From positions 1 to 59,651 of the forward strand of contig NZ_BMOS01000022.1 of the NCBI RefSeq assembly GCF_014647195.1: 59,651 nt of DNA. The letters run 5' to 3'. Below the pieces are notes generated by a model. It worked only from the letters and a program-made list of their open reading frames with translations, was not told the DNA's origin and made no database searches. Position 1 is the stretch's first letter. Each line of letters opens with the position of its first letter. Shown here one piece after another: positions 35,866-44,560 of this stretch. A program made the position numbers and the translations under genes. This DNA comes from Oceanobacillus indicireducens (GTDB taxonomy: Bacteria > Bacillota > Bacilli > Bacillales > Amphibacillaceae).

Positions 35866-37747
35866 TAATGTCTTAAGAAATAAACGGGTCTATGCTGCTT
35901 ATTTCCTTAGTAGCTTATTTTCAGTAATGGTTTTCTTTGTTTATGCGATTTTTGCCTTTCACCCGGCATTAAAGGAAGTGCATTCGAGCGTTACGGTAGG
36001 TCTGCATTTTGCTGAGGGAATTATTTATGTTTTTTCGTTCATCTTTGTACTCGTTTCGATGAGTGCCTTCCTTCATTCACGGAAGAAGGAATTCGGCTTA
36101 ATGGTTATGCTCGGTATGACGAATAAGCAATTGCGTAGGATGGTCTTTTTAGAAAATGTGTTGATCGGCTTCATTGCAACGATTTTCGGTGTGGGAATCG
36201 GGCTTGTGTTCGCGAAGCTCATCCTAATGACGGCGGAAACGGTGCTTGAGTTAAAAGAATCCTTGCCGTTTTATATGCCATGGGAAGCGATCTTGCTTAC
36301 TTGTGGTGCATTCTTACTCTTGTTTGTTGTGATATCCTTCTTCACGGTGTTCATCTTGAAAGGAAATAAATTAATCGATTTGATCAAGGGAAGCGCTGTT
36401 CCGAAGAAAGAACCGAAAGCTTCTGTTCTCCTCTCGTTATTAGCTGCTATGTTACTGGCGGTTGGTTACGGGGTTGCATTAACAGTGAAAGGGGATCAAG
36501 TCGTATTCGCCATGATTCCTGTAACAATTATTGTCATTATCGGGACCTATTTCCTTTTCACTCAATTAAGTGTCTTTATGATCAATCGGTTGAAAAAACG
36601 AAAAGGGCTGTTTTGGAAAAAGACGAATCTCGTATTATTTTCCGATTTGGCGCACCGGATGAAGGATAATGCGCGCACCTTTTTCTTTGTTGCAATTGTA
36701 TCAACGGTTGCGTTTACTGCGATAGGTACGCTTGTCGGTTTCCGGTTTATGATTACGAATAATATATTAGATGAACGTCCCTTTGCGGTAGAATATTATT
36801 CAGAGCATGGGGATGAACAAGAAACGGAACATATTGCAATTATTGAGGATAAACTTGATGGCATTACCTATCAGAAACTGCCTGTTCATATAAAAAATGT
36901 TTCAATTCCAAGTCTCGCCGATGATGGCTATAATCCACTAACGGGGATTATTTCCGAGTCGGAGTTTAATGCAATTGCTGAAGCAGCAGGACGGGGCGAG
37001 GAACAGGTTGCCTTAGATGGACAGGAGGCGGCTTACCTGTATTATCATAGTGCAATGCTTCCACCAAAAGAAGTGGAGGGGAAGCGAATGCTTGAATTTG
37101 CGGGTAATGAAGTAAATCAGATAACAGCATTCGGTTCGGCTCTGATCCGTACGTTTGAAAATTATTTAATTGTTGATGATGCATTTTATGATACAATCAC
37201 TGACTTTGAGCAGGAAACCTTCTATGCCTTTCAAGTAGAAGATTGGAAAGCGACAGCGGATATAGGAGAACAGCTGCTAGAAGAGCTAGGGGTAAGTGAC
37301 ACGAATGGATATGGTGAGCACTTCACCTTTAGTAATCTTGGTTACGATTGGTATATTATCAATCAATCTTTCGGTACAGTTCTGTTTATCGGCTTATTCA
37401 TTGGTGTTGTATTCTTCGTAGCAGCAGGCAGTTTCTTGTATTTCCGCTTGTATGCTGACTTAGAAAGTGAACAGCAGAAGTTCGCGATGATCAGTAAAAT
37501 CGGTCTGACGGATAAGGAATTGTCGAAAGTGTTAACAACACAGCTTGCCTTATTGTTCTTTATTCCAATTATCGTAGCAGTTATCCATGGTGCAGTTGCT
37601 TTAACGGCACTAAAGAACATGTTCGCTACAAGTATGCTCGAAAGCTCTGTTCTTGTTCTTGGGAGCTTCACACTGATCCAAATTATTTACTTTATCTTTA
37701 TTCGTCATAATTATATACGGAGAATAAAAAAACATATTGTGAACTAA
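35840..37747 (+). CDS. BceB-like ABC transporter permease
   Basis: FtsX-type permease of 635 residues from GTG 35840 (GGGGGAGAT upstream). About ten membrane segments are arranged as in BceB: one helix, a group of three, then the pairs around a ~200-residue extracellular domain at roughly 310-510 (DERPFAVEYYSEHGDEQE onwards), and a final group of three. The large external domain is the presumed peptide sensor. It forms a flux-sensing complex with the kinase. The peptide spectrum cannot be read from sequence. Confidence 0.92.
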   Translation: MTFRQFAFNNVLRNKRVYAAYFLSSLFSVMVFFVYAIFAFHPALKEVHSSVTVGLHFAEGIIYVFSFIFVLVSMSAFLHSRKKEFGLMVMLGMTNKQLRRMVFLENVLIGFIATIFGVGIGLVFAKLILMTAETVLELKESLPFYMPWEAILLTCGAFLLLFVVISFFTVFILKGNKLIDLIKGSAVPKKEPKASVLLSLLAAMLLAVGYGVALTVKGDQVVFAMIPVTIIVIIGTYFLFTQLSVFMINRLKKRKGLFWKKTNLVLFSDLAHRMKDNARTFFFVAIVSTVAFTAIGTLVGFRFMITNNILDERPFAVEYYSEHGDEQETEHIAIIEDKLDGITYQKLPVHIKNVSIPSLADDGYNPLTGIISESEFNAIAEAAGRGEEQVALDGQEAAYLYYHSAMLPPKEVEGKRMLEFAGNEVNQITAFGSALIRTFENYLIVDDAFYDTITDFEQETFYAFQVEDWKATADIGEQLLEELGVSDTNGYGEHFTFSNLGYDWYIINQSFGTVLFIGLFIGVVFFVAAGSFLYFRLYADLESEQQKFAMISKIGLTDKELSKVLTTQLALLFFIPIIVAVIHGAVALTALKNMFATSMLESSVLVLGSFTLIQIIYFIFIRHNYIRRIKKHIVN

Positions 37748-37752
37748 AAGGG

Positions 37753-37792
37753 AAATCCTAAGGTGGCCTTCGTGGCTGCATTAGGATTTTTT
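37753..37792 (+). terminator. Terminator of the BceAB-like operon
   Basis: AAATCCTAA and TTAGGATTT pair around a ~19-base inner hairpin (GGCCTTCGTGGC-like) and end in TTTTTT. Confidence 0.75.
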
Positions 37793-37805
37793 AGTACAAT
37801 AAGAA

Positions 37806-38176
37806 ACTATAAAATAAAATGATGTGATAACTTAGGTATCCAGGGCTGGCCACGTCCGCTCTGCGCCCAGCAACTAGCAAACTTCACACTCCTCCAATCG
37901 ATAATGAAGACTTGCCGAGCGGTCTTTGTGAGGCTTAGTCGCCCTTATACCCTTGTGGTGAAAGTCAACATCAACTCAAAACTAAAGGAGGGCCGTTTAA
38001 ATTCGGGCTAAAGCCCAACAACGGCATACCCCTAAAGGGACATGTTTCCTTTATCTCATTCCAGTAAAGGGGAAGTTCGATTAAGTTCGCCCCGTCCTGG
38101 GGCAACATCGAACTACCTCCCGTCCTGGGAGGCACAGTTTGTACGTTGCTTAACGGGCGCTTGCGCCTTTGTTGGT
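37806..38176 (+). repeat. ~300-370-bp repeat, copy 1 (inverted relative to copy 2)
   Basis: The block from ACTATAAAATAAAA through GATAACTTAGGTATCCAGGGCT, CAACTAGCAAACTTCACACTCC, GGGCTAAAGCCC, GCATACCCCTAAAGGG to GGGCGCTTGCGCC is repeated in reverse complement at 41887-42194. It carries an extra ~60 bases after CCAATCGATA that copy 2 lacks. Two hairpins with GTCCT loops are embedded (38089-38103 and 38116-38132). It is non-coding and fills the gap between the Bce module and the luciferase-like gene. Confidence 0.9.
38089..38132 (+). ncRNA. Paired RTCCT-loop hairpins (Bacillaceae-1-like RNA), copy 1
   Basis: GCCCC-GTCCT-GGGGC and CCTCCC-GTCCT-GGGAGG are separated by 12 bases. The loop is constant while the stems differ completely from those of the other copies yet stay paired, which is covariation evidence for structure. 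Two hairpins with RUCCU loops are the published description of the Bacillaceae-1 RNA motif. Confidence 0.7.
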
Positions 38177-38256
38177 TCAAGCAGATGAATGGTGTTCGTG
38201 GAATGATGTATTATACTAGGCTGTAGATTAAAAAATGTTGGAAAGGGATCGATAGA

Positions 38257-39249
38257 ATGAAGTTAAGCATACTGGATCAAGCTCCGATTACAAAAGGAAA
38301 CCGAGCATCTGATGCATTAAAGAAAGCGAAAGAGTTGGCTATCTTAGGGGATGAATTAGGGTACCACCGAATGTGGATGGCAGAACACCATAACACGAAC
38401 ACACTTGCAAGTTCCGCACCGGAAATCATCGCCGCCCATTTAGCAGCAAAGACAAAAAACATCCGGATTGGAACAGGCGGTATTATGATGATGCATTATT
38501 CCCCATTGAAAATGGCTGAAGTGTTTAAAACATTGAGCGCTTTTTCTCCAGGGCGAATAGACTTCGGAGTAGGAAGAGCTCCTGGAGGCGATAATTATTC
38601 AATCTATGCCTTATCAGAAGGAAGGCAGCCGATGGTCCATAATATGTATGAAAAATTGGAAACAGCACTTCAGCTCATCAACGACGAGGCCCCAGATGAT
38701 CCGTTATATCAGCGAATGATTGCTTCCCCGTATCAAGTCACGTTACCAGAAGCATGGTTACTCGGTTCAACAGGTGATAGTGCAACACAGGCCGGACGCA
38801 GCGGTATTGGGTATTCCTATGCACAGTTTTTCACCGGGGAGATGGAAAAAGAAGTGTTTGATATTTATAAGAACAGCTTCAAACCTTCCAGTTTCATGGA
38901 TAAACCGGAGATTAATGTTTGCTACATGGTGACGACTGCGGAAACGAAAGAAGAAGCAGAATTCGAAGCGAAACCACAGGATATTTGGCGTCTGCTTTTC
39001 GAGAAGGGGAAAAATATGCAAGTCCTTACACCAGAAGAGGCAAAAGATTATCCATTAACAGAAGTGGATAAGATGAAGATTCAAGATAATCGTAAGTTAC
39101 ATCTTGTAGGCAGTGCGCAAGAAGTGGCAGCAACGTTAAAGGAGCAGCAGGAGCAGTATGGCTTTGATGAAGCAATGATTGTGAGTATCCCGCATTCGCA
39201 GGAGAAACGGTTGGATGTGTATCGGTTGCTTGCGAGAGAATTGTTGTAA
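38257..39249 (+). CDS. Luciferase-like (LLM class) flavin-dependent oxidoreductase
   Basis: TIM-barrel bacterial-luciferase-family protein of 330 residues (MsnO8/YceB-like group) using reduced flavin on an unknown substrate. Family landmarks are LGYHRMWMAEHHNTNTLASSAPEI, RIGTGGIMMMHYSPLKMAEVFKTL, GRIDFGVGRAPGGD and GSTGDSATQAGRSGIGYSYAQF. AAAGGGATCG is the RBS. It is the first gene inside the segment enclosed by the inverted repeats. No reductase partner is adjacent. Confidence 0.88.
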   Translation: MKLSILDQAPITKGNRASDALKKAKELAILGDELGYHRMWMAEHHNTNTLASSAPEIIAAHLAAKTKNIRIGTGGIMMMHYSPLKMAEVFKTLSAFSPGRIDFGVGRAPGGDNYSIYALSEGRQPMVHNMYEKLETALQLINDEAPDDPLYQRMIASPYQVTLPEAWLLGSTGDSATQAGRSGIGYSYAQFFTGEMEKEVFDIYKNSFKPSSFMDKPEINVCYMVTTAETKEEAEFEAKPQDIWRLLFEKGKNMQVLTPEEAKDYPLTEVDKMKIQDNRKLHLVGSAQEVAATLKEQQEQYGFDEAMIVSIPHSQEKRLDVYRLLARELL

Positions 39250-39318
39250 ATAAAAGATAAAGAGGGCTTAGAAAGTTTTATACGAGATGACATCACAAAT
39301 CTTAAAGGGGGCTTTCGT

Positions 39319-39726
39319 ATGGAGGAATGGCGAGGAGCCGCTGGCGTCTGTATAAATGAAAAAAGCGAGTTATTGATGGTTTTGCAAGGTGCGCCTGACG
39401 AGAGACGAACATGGTCCGTACCTTCTGGTGGAAAAGAACTGAATGAGACATTTGAAGATTGTTGCATGAGGGAAATAGAAGAAGAAACGGGATATAAAAC
39501 AGAAATTATCAAAAAAATGAAAGTGAAAAAAAGAAAATATGAAGAATATAATATTTCTGCAGAAGTCCATTATTTCTTAGTAAAAATTATTGGCGGTACT
39601 AGAAGTATTCAAGATCCTGATCAACTCATTCATGGGATAGCCTGGAAGAATGTACAAGAAATAAAAGAACTTGAATTATCGTTTCCGGAAGATCGGGAAT
39701 TTCTAATCGAATGTATAATGAAATAG
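39319..39726 (+). CDS. Nudix hydrolase
   Basis: A 135-residue Nudix domain with the complete 23-residue box: G-x5-E-x7-REIEEETGY starting at GGKELNE near residue 34. Such enzymes cleave nucleoside diphosphates linked to another moiety, using Mg2+ bound by the REUxEE glutamates. The specific substrate (nucleotide, sugar-nucleotide or cap-like) cannot be read. AAAGGGGG precedes the ATG. It is a lone gene between the luciferase-like and DCC genes. Confidence 0.9.
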   Translation: MEEWRGAAGVCINEKSELLMVLQGAPDERRTWSVPSGGKELNETFEDCCMREIEEETGYKTEIIKKMKVKKRKYEEYNISAEVHYFLVKIIGGTRSIQDPDQLIHGIAWKNVQEIKELELSFPEDREFLIECIMK

Positions 39727-39774
39727 ACAAGAATGAATTCCCACCGCTCCAATAGGATTTAATTTACTTTCATT

Positions 39775-40164
39775 TTATAAAAACCTTTTTCTTACCTCAG
39801 GGGAAGGGATTGCACAGCTTTCCTTTTTCCCAAACCACTTATATCTATTTCGAGCGACTACATCATAAAATAAGTCCCGAACTGGACGTGGCATAATGAT
39901 TAAGGCATACGCTAATTTCCAAATACCTGATAACTCCTTGGCAATCCGTAAGGCAGCACTCGATTTAAGGTGGGCTTTCCCGTCAGCAATAAGCACCATG
40001 CTGTCGATGTTCCCGGAGAGTTCGTATGCAGCTAAAAGTTGTTTTCCTGTTTCACTTTGGAGGGAAGCGAATGAGAAAACAGCTTTTTGATCTCTTTTAA
40101 TAATAAACTGGACGCTCGCATCGCAAAAGTGGCAATCACCATCAAATAAAATAATGTTATTCAT
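39775..40164 (-). CDS. DCC family thiol-disulfide oxidoreductase (YuxK-like)
   Basis: A 129-residue protein of the DUF393/DCC family, named after its N-terminal motif. Here it reads FDGDCHFCDASVQFIIKRD, a thioredoxin-like DxxCxxC active site, followed by the family block SVQFIIKRDQKAVFSFASLQSETGKQLL. The C-terminal VRDLFYDVVARNRYKWFGKKESC is also conserved. B. subtilis YuxK is the nearest analogue. The physiological substrate is unknown. It is transcribed opposite to its neighbours. Confidence 0.88.
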   Translation of the reverse strand: MNNIILFDGDCHFCDASVQFIIKRDQKAVFSFASLQSETGKQLLAAYELSGNIDSMVLIADGKAHLKSSAALRIAKELSGIWKLAYALIIMPRPVRDLFYDVVARNRYKWFGKKESCAIPSPEVRKRFL

Positions 40165-40269
40165 ACACAGTCGCTCCTGTAATTTGTTATAGTTATTATA
40201 TGATGAATCCGCAGTTTCTACAATGTATTCCCACGCATTATCACTTGTAAAACCTGTACTAGTCCGATA

Positions 40270-40278
40270 TGATATAAT
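40270..40278 (+). promoter_or_regulatory. Extended -10 promoter candidate for gnd
   Basis: TGATATAAT is a TGnTATAAT extended -10 with no good -35. It would give a ~190-base leader before gnd. The leader contains a TCAATTAATTGA palindrome (40306-40317). I see nothing else in the 313-base gap 40165-40477. Confidence 0.4.
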
Positions 40279-40477
40279 TATGAAATACTTAATTTGTTTA
40301 GTCAGTCAATTAATTGATAGGACAAGGATGGAGAGGAATCTTTATTTTTTTAATGAAGTAGTTTAGGGAAATAGATTAAATTGTCCCTTTAGGTTCCGGA
40401 TGTAATCTTGAATACCAGTTAGATAGAGCATTTATAATAATATAAAAACCATAATCTATGAGAGGAATGGGAATAAT

Positions 40478-41884
40478 ATGGCACAACAATTTGGTGTAAT
40501 TGGCTTAGCGGTCATGGGTAAGAACCTGGCAATGAATATTGAGAGCAGAGGTTATTCCGTTGCAGTGTATAACCGTACATACGCACGAACAGAGGAATTC
40601 TTAGCAAACGAAGCGAAAGGCAAGAATTTTGTTGGTGCAGAAACAATTGAAGAATTTGTAAATTCCCTAGAGAAACCACGTAAAATCATGTTGATGGTTC
40701 AAGCGGGACCAGCTACAGACGCGACAATCGAATCATTACAACCGTATTTAGAAGAAGGCGATATTCTAATCGATGGTGGAAACACACTTTATGAAGATAC
40801 AATGCGTCGTAATAAAATGTTGGACGAAACAGGTATTCACTTTATCGGTACTGGTGTATCCGGTGGGGAAGAGGGTGCTTTAAAAGGTCCATCTCTCATG
40901 CCAGGCGGACAGAAGGAAGCTTACGAACTTGTTGCACCTATCTTTGAAGCAATCTCCGCAAAAGTTGAAGGCGACCCATGTGTTACGTACATTGGACCAA
41001 ATGGGGCAGGTCACTTTGTGAAGATGGTTCATAACGGGATTGAATATGGCGACATGCAATTAATCGGAGAAGCATACTTCATTCTGAAACATGTTCTTGG
41101 CATGGAAGCTGATGAATTAAGTGAAGTATTCGCTGAGTGGAATAAAGGCGAACTTGACAGTTACTTAATTGAAATCACTGCAGACATCTTTAAGAAGAAA
41201 GATGACGAAACAGGCAAACCGCTAGTAGAGGTAATTATGGATAAAGCTGGTCAAAAAGGAACTGGTAAATGGACAAGTAAGAACGCCCTTGACCTTGGAG
41301 TGCCACTACCACTTATTACAGAGTCCGTCTTTGCTCGCTTCATCTCTTCCTTGAAAGATGAACGTATTGCAGCAAGCAAAGTGTTGTTTGGCCCAACCCC
41401 ATCCCAGTTTGATGGTGACCGCAAGGAATTGATTGAAAAGGTACGTAAAGCTCTGTACATGAGTAAGATTGTTTCCTATGCGCAAGGTTTCGCACAAATG
41501 CGTGCAGCATCTGAAGAGAACAATTGGGACCTTCAGTATGGTGACATTGCAATGATTTGGCGTGGAGGATGTATTATCCGTGCAGACTTCTTGCAAAAGA
41601 TCAAAGATGCTTATGATAACAATGCAAACTTAGCGAACTTAATGCTAGACCCATATTTCAAAGAGATTGTGGAAGGCTATCAAGATGCATTGCGTGAAGT
41701 TGTTGCACTTGCAATAAAGCATGGTATTGCAGTACCAACATTCTCAAGCGCAATTGCTTACTATGACAGCTACCGTGCGGAAGATTTACCAGCAAACTTA
41801 ATCCAAGCACAACGCGACTACTTTGGTGCCCATACGTACGAGCGTAAAGATAAAGAAGGAACGTTCCATACGAACTGGTTTTAA
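40478..41884 (+). CDS. gnd: 6-phosphogluconate dehydrogenase (decarboxylating)
   Basis: Oxidative pentose-phosphate enzyme of 468 residues converting 6-phosphogluconate to ribulose-5-phosphate, CO2 and NADPH. The Rossmann motif is [18 protein letters not shown] at 8-25, YNRTYART follows at the NADP ribose-phosphate site, and the substrate site includes [19 protein letters not shown], the catalytic Lys in [17 protein letters not shown], and the C-terminal [16 protein letters not shown] tail. The length is normal. RBS is AGGAATGGG. The gene runs directly into repeat copy 2, which may include its 3' UTR. Confidence 0.97.
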   Translation: MAQQFGVIGLAVMGKNLAMNIESRGYSVAVYNRTYARTEEFLANEAKGKNFVGAETIEEFVNSLEKPRKIMLMVQAGPATDATIESLQPYLEEGDILIDGGNTLYEDTMRRNKMLDETGIHFIGTGVSGGEEGALKGPSLMPGGQKEAYELVAPIFEAISAKVEGDPCVTYIGPNGAGHFVKMVHNGIEYGDMQLIGEAYFILKHVLGMEADELSEVFAEWNKGELDSYLIEITADIFKKKDDETGKPLVEVIMDKAGQKGTGKWTSKNALDLGVPLPLITESVFARFISSLKDERIAASKVLFGPTPSQFDGDRKELIEKVRKALYMSKIVSYAQGFAQMRAASEENNWDLQYGDIAMIWRGGCIIRADFLQKIKDAYDNNANLANLMLDPYFKEIVEGYQDALREVVALAIKHGIAVPTFSSAIAYYDSYRAEDLPANLIQAQRDYFGAHTYERKDKEGTFHTNWF

Positions 41885-41886
41885 GA

Positions 41887-42194
41887 ACAAAGGCGCAAGC
41901 GCCCTTACAGTCTAAGTTCGCGACGTCCTGTCGCAATGCCTGTACTAGCACATCCTGTGCGTCGTAGCAACGTACAAACTGGAGCACTCCGGAATGAGAT
42001 AAAGGAAACATGCCCCTTTAGGGGTATGCCGCTGTTGGGCTTTAGCCCGTACTTAAGCGGCCCTCCTTTAGTTTTGAGTTGATGTTGACTTATCGATTGG
42101 AGGAGTGTGAAGTTTGCTAGTTGCTGGGCGCTGGAGCCGGACGTGGCTAGCCCTGGATACCTAAGTTATCACAGCTTTTTATTTTATAGTACGC
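41887..42194 (-). repeat. ~300-bp repeat, copy 2 (inverted relative to copy 1)
   Basis: Reverse complement of copy 1 (37806-38176). On the plus strand it runs from CAAAGGCGCAAGCGCCC through GCAACGTACAAACTGG, GAGATAAAGGAAACATG, GGGCTTTAGCCC, CTCCTTTAGTTTTGAGTTG, GGAGTGTGAAGTTTGCTAG to CCTAAGTTATCACAG. It contains two hairpins with GTCCT and ATCCT loops whose loop orientation is the same as in copy 1 although the flanks are inverted. Confidence 0.9.
41920..41960 (+). ncRNA. Paired RTCCT-loop hairpins (Bacillaceae-1-like RNA), copy 2
   Basis: GCGAC-GTCCT-GTCGC (41920-41934) and GCAC-ATCCT-GTGC (41948-41960). The stems differ from copy 1 but remain complementary, and the RTCCT loops are kept. 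Confidence 0.7.
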
Positions 42195-42203
42195 TATGAA
42201 ATT

Positions 42204-42240
42204 AAAAAACGAGTCATTCCATTTTGAATGACTCGTTTTT
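42204..42240. terminator. Bidirectional terminator
   Basis: AAAACGAGTCATTC and GAATGACTCGTTTT form a perfect 14-bp stem with a 6-base loop and T runs on both strands. It ends the minus-strand ROK gene and could stop read-through from gnd. Confidence 0.9.
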
Positions 42241-42257
42241 ATTTCAGCTTTTACTTA

Positions 42258-43430
42258 CTAAGCTAGAACTTCCTCCCGGGAGAAGACTACTTCTTTGACT
42301 TCAAAAAAGTTCTGGATTGCAAGCGCGCTTGCCCCTAAAACACTAGCATCTTTTCCAAGGTCAGATAAGACGATTTGGCCATACACACAGACCGAAGACT
42401 GCAAGTTTGCGACAATCTCTTCAATAGCATTTGGATATACCTTCAATAACTCGCTGTTAATAATCAATGTTTCAGGATTATAGGAATTAATCATATTGTT
42501 TAATCCAATGGATATATAACTGATAAAGTTTCTCATTACATCATAAGTTTCTGGATCTTCTGCAGCCAGTAATTGCTTAATGTCATGATAATTTAAGCTC
42601 GGGCGGTCAAGCTTTTCCATCAACTGTGAAAAGACAACCGACTCTGCTGCATAAAGCTCCCAACAGCCCGAGTTACCACATCTGCACTCTTGTCCAAACG
42701 GAAAGATAATCATATGACCAATTTCTCCAGCATAACCATCGTGTCCCTTTACAAGTTTACCATCGTTAATAATTCCTGCCCCAATCCCCGAACCCAGTAC
42801 GATACCAAGCATGTTATCGCTATCAGGATATTTATAAACTCTTTCAGCAAAAATGGAAAGGTTCGCTGTATTTTCAATCGAAATATCTATATCGATTTCC
42901 CTTTCAATATCTGATTTCAAGTCCTTGTTGCTCCATTGCAATCTCGGAATGAATTGAATCCATTCATCGTTATTTACGGTACCGTGCACACCGATGATCG
43001 TTTGAACAAGTCCATAATGACTTGTAGAATACTTTTCCTTGTAATTGCGGATTTCTTCAACAAGAATATAAAGGACTTCTTCGTACACTTCTGTATGGAT
43101 CGCCATTGTATTGACTTCCACTATATTTCCTTGTAAATCCGCAATTTGAAATTTAATTTCTTTAAAGTCAAGATCGATACCGAGAACATAACCAGCATTT
43201 CCATTAATGGAAAGCATAATCGGACGCCTGCCGACTGTGTTATGTTCCTGTTGTGTTTCTTGCACGAGCTTTTCGTTCAATAAATCAGCAACTTGGACGG
43301 AAATCGTTGCTTTATTTAAGCCTGTTATCTTAGCAATTTCCGCTCGTGAAATAAATTCATGTTCAATAATCTTTTGCAAAATCAGCGACCTGTTTATTTT
43401 TTTTATATAGGCGCCATCCCCAATAACCAT
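42258..43430 (-). CDS. ROK family transcriptional regulator (NagC/XylR-like)
   Basis: A 390-residue repressor-type ROK protein. The N-terminal winged HTH (FISRAEIAKITGLNKATISVQVADLLNEKLV) is followed by a sugar-kinase-like domain with the glycine-rich GIVLGSGIGAGIINDG and the Zn-binding GQECRCGNSGCWELYAAES motif. ROK regulators sense sugars such as xylose or N-acetylglucosamine. No sugar catabolic genes are adjacent, so the regulon is unknown. The 455 bases between this gene and 43886 hold only a weak hairpin (43770-43793). Confidence 0.9.
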   Translation of the reverse strand: MVIGDGAYIKKINRSLILQKIIEHEFISRAEIAKITGLNKATISVQVADLLNEKLVQETQQEHNTVGRRPIMLSINGNAGYVLGIDLDFKEIKFQIADLQGNIVEVNTMAIHTEVYEEVLYILVEEIRNYKEKYSTSHYGLVQTIIGVHGTVNNDEWIQFIPRLQWSNKDLKSDIEREIDIDISIENTANLSIFAERVYKYPDSDNMLGIVLGSGIGAGIINDGKLVKGHDGYAGEIGHMIIFPFGQECRCGNSGCWELYAAESVVFSQLMEKLDRPSLNYHDIKQLLAAEDPETYDVMRNFISYISIGLNNMINSYNPETLIINSELLKVYPNAIEEIVANLQSSVCVYGQIVLSDLGKDASVLGASALAIQNFFEVKEVVFSREEVLA

Positions 43431-43885
43431 TTCGGTTCCCCCTTCATACGTCTGGATGATACATCATGAATTGTAAATATCTTAATGTTTATTTAAGATA
43501 ATGCAAGTGCTTTCATCCCTCGTAATTATTATAACAAATCCTCTAATTCTGTGGGGTAGAACACAAATAGAAATTGATAGACTTCAAACAAACGAGTAAA
43601 GATGTTTTAAAGATTAATCATGGCTTCTCTTGAGTTATAAAGCGTTTACATGTAATGTTAAGTATATATTAATTTTGTTGGTTTGGCAAACAAATAAGGG
43701 TGTTTATTTAAAATGCAAAGAATTGGTTACTATAAAAGAAAGTTTTATTTCTGCATAAGTTCAACAAGCATTCGCCGTAAAGGCTTGGCGAAATGTCAAG
43801 TTTTTTAATGTAATACATAGAAATTATTCGGTACATAGGTTAAAATGTAAGTCACTACATATAAACTTAAAAAGGAAGTCGAATC

Positions 43886-44560
43886 ATGCTCTATCGTGTC
43901 CAGTTGTTTAAATTTTTCACATCAATCTATGACCATATCTTTCGGATTAGACAAGCGGAAAAACTATCCAACGTTAGAAAAACTAGTACTCTATTGATTC
44001 TCGCGACGATAATTATCTATGGATGGATGGCTTATTTAGGCATCGGCAGTTCCATTTTGTCGGGAGGAGTAGCGGAACTTGGTGCAATGGAATATGAAAC
44101 GAGTAAATTATGGTTTGTCATTGGACGAATGATCTATGGTGCCCTATTTGCCGCGTTCCTTCTTTTTATACCGAGTCTGATCTTCTACTTGATTACGGAA
44201 ATACCGTACGGGAAACTCGCCATCATGCAGCAAGTCGTGCTTGCGGTCATGTTGATCGAAAGGCTTCTATGGATTCCTCTTGCCTTATTTGCAGGACTGG
44301 ATTGGTTTGTATCCCCGCTATCCTTTGGAATCATCGCTTCCTATATTACGGAAATCGATTGGTTTATTTATTTCTTTGGTGCAATTACGTTGTTTCAATT
44401 TTGGATTATTTGGTTCCAATACCGGTTTTTACATACGCTCTCTGAAGTCGGAAGTCGAACGTTATGGGCATTTATCTTGTTGCTCCATGTTCTCGGTTGG
44501 GTTCTTGCGGGAACCATTGCATTCGCTGATTCTTATATGATAGGTCGGTGGTTTGAATGA
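43886..44560 (+). CDS. Yip1-like integral membrane protein
   Basis: A 224-residue membrane protein with a cytoplasmic N-terminal segment of ~35 residues (FIRIRQAEKLSNVRKTS-like) and five hydrophobic segments (about 38-60, 80-105, 118-140, 150-175 and 190-215). The topology resembles Yip1-domain proteins such as B. subtilis YknW. Its stop overlaps the start of a membrane-fusion-type protein gene (ATGA), the same order as yknW-yknX. Identification is by topology and context. No enzymatic motif is visible. Confidence 0.65.
   Translation: MLYRVQLFKFFTSIYDHIFRIRQAEKLSNVRKTSTLLILATIIIYGWMAYLGIGSSILSGGVAELGAMEYETSKLWFVIGRMIYGALFAAFLLFIPSLIFYLITEIPYGKLAIMQQVVLAVMLIERLLWIPLALFAGLDWFVSPLSFGIIASYITEIDWFIYFFGAITLFQFWIIWFQYRFLHTLSEVGSRTLWAFILLLHVLGWVLAGTIAFADSYMIGRWFE

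Noticed and set aside
43640-43665. A cre-like sequence (ATGTAAACGCTTTAT on the minus strand) upstream of the membrane protein/ROK region
   Set aside because: It misses the conserved CA end of the CcpA operator and has no clear promoter placement, so it is too weak to list.
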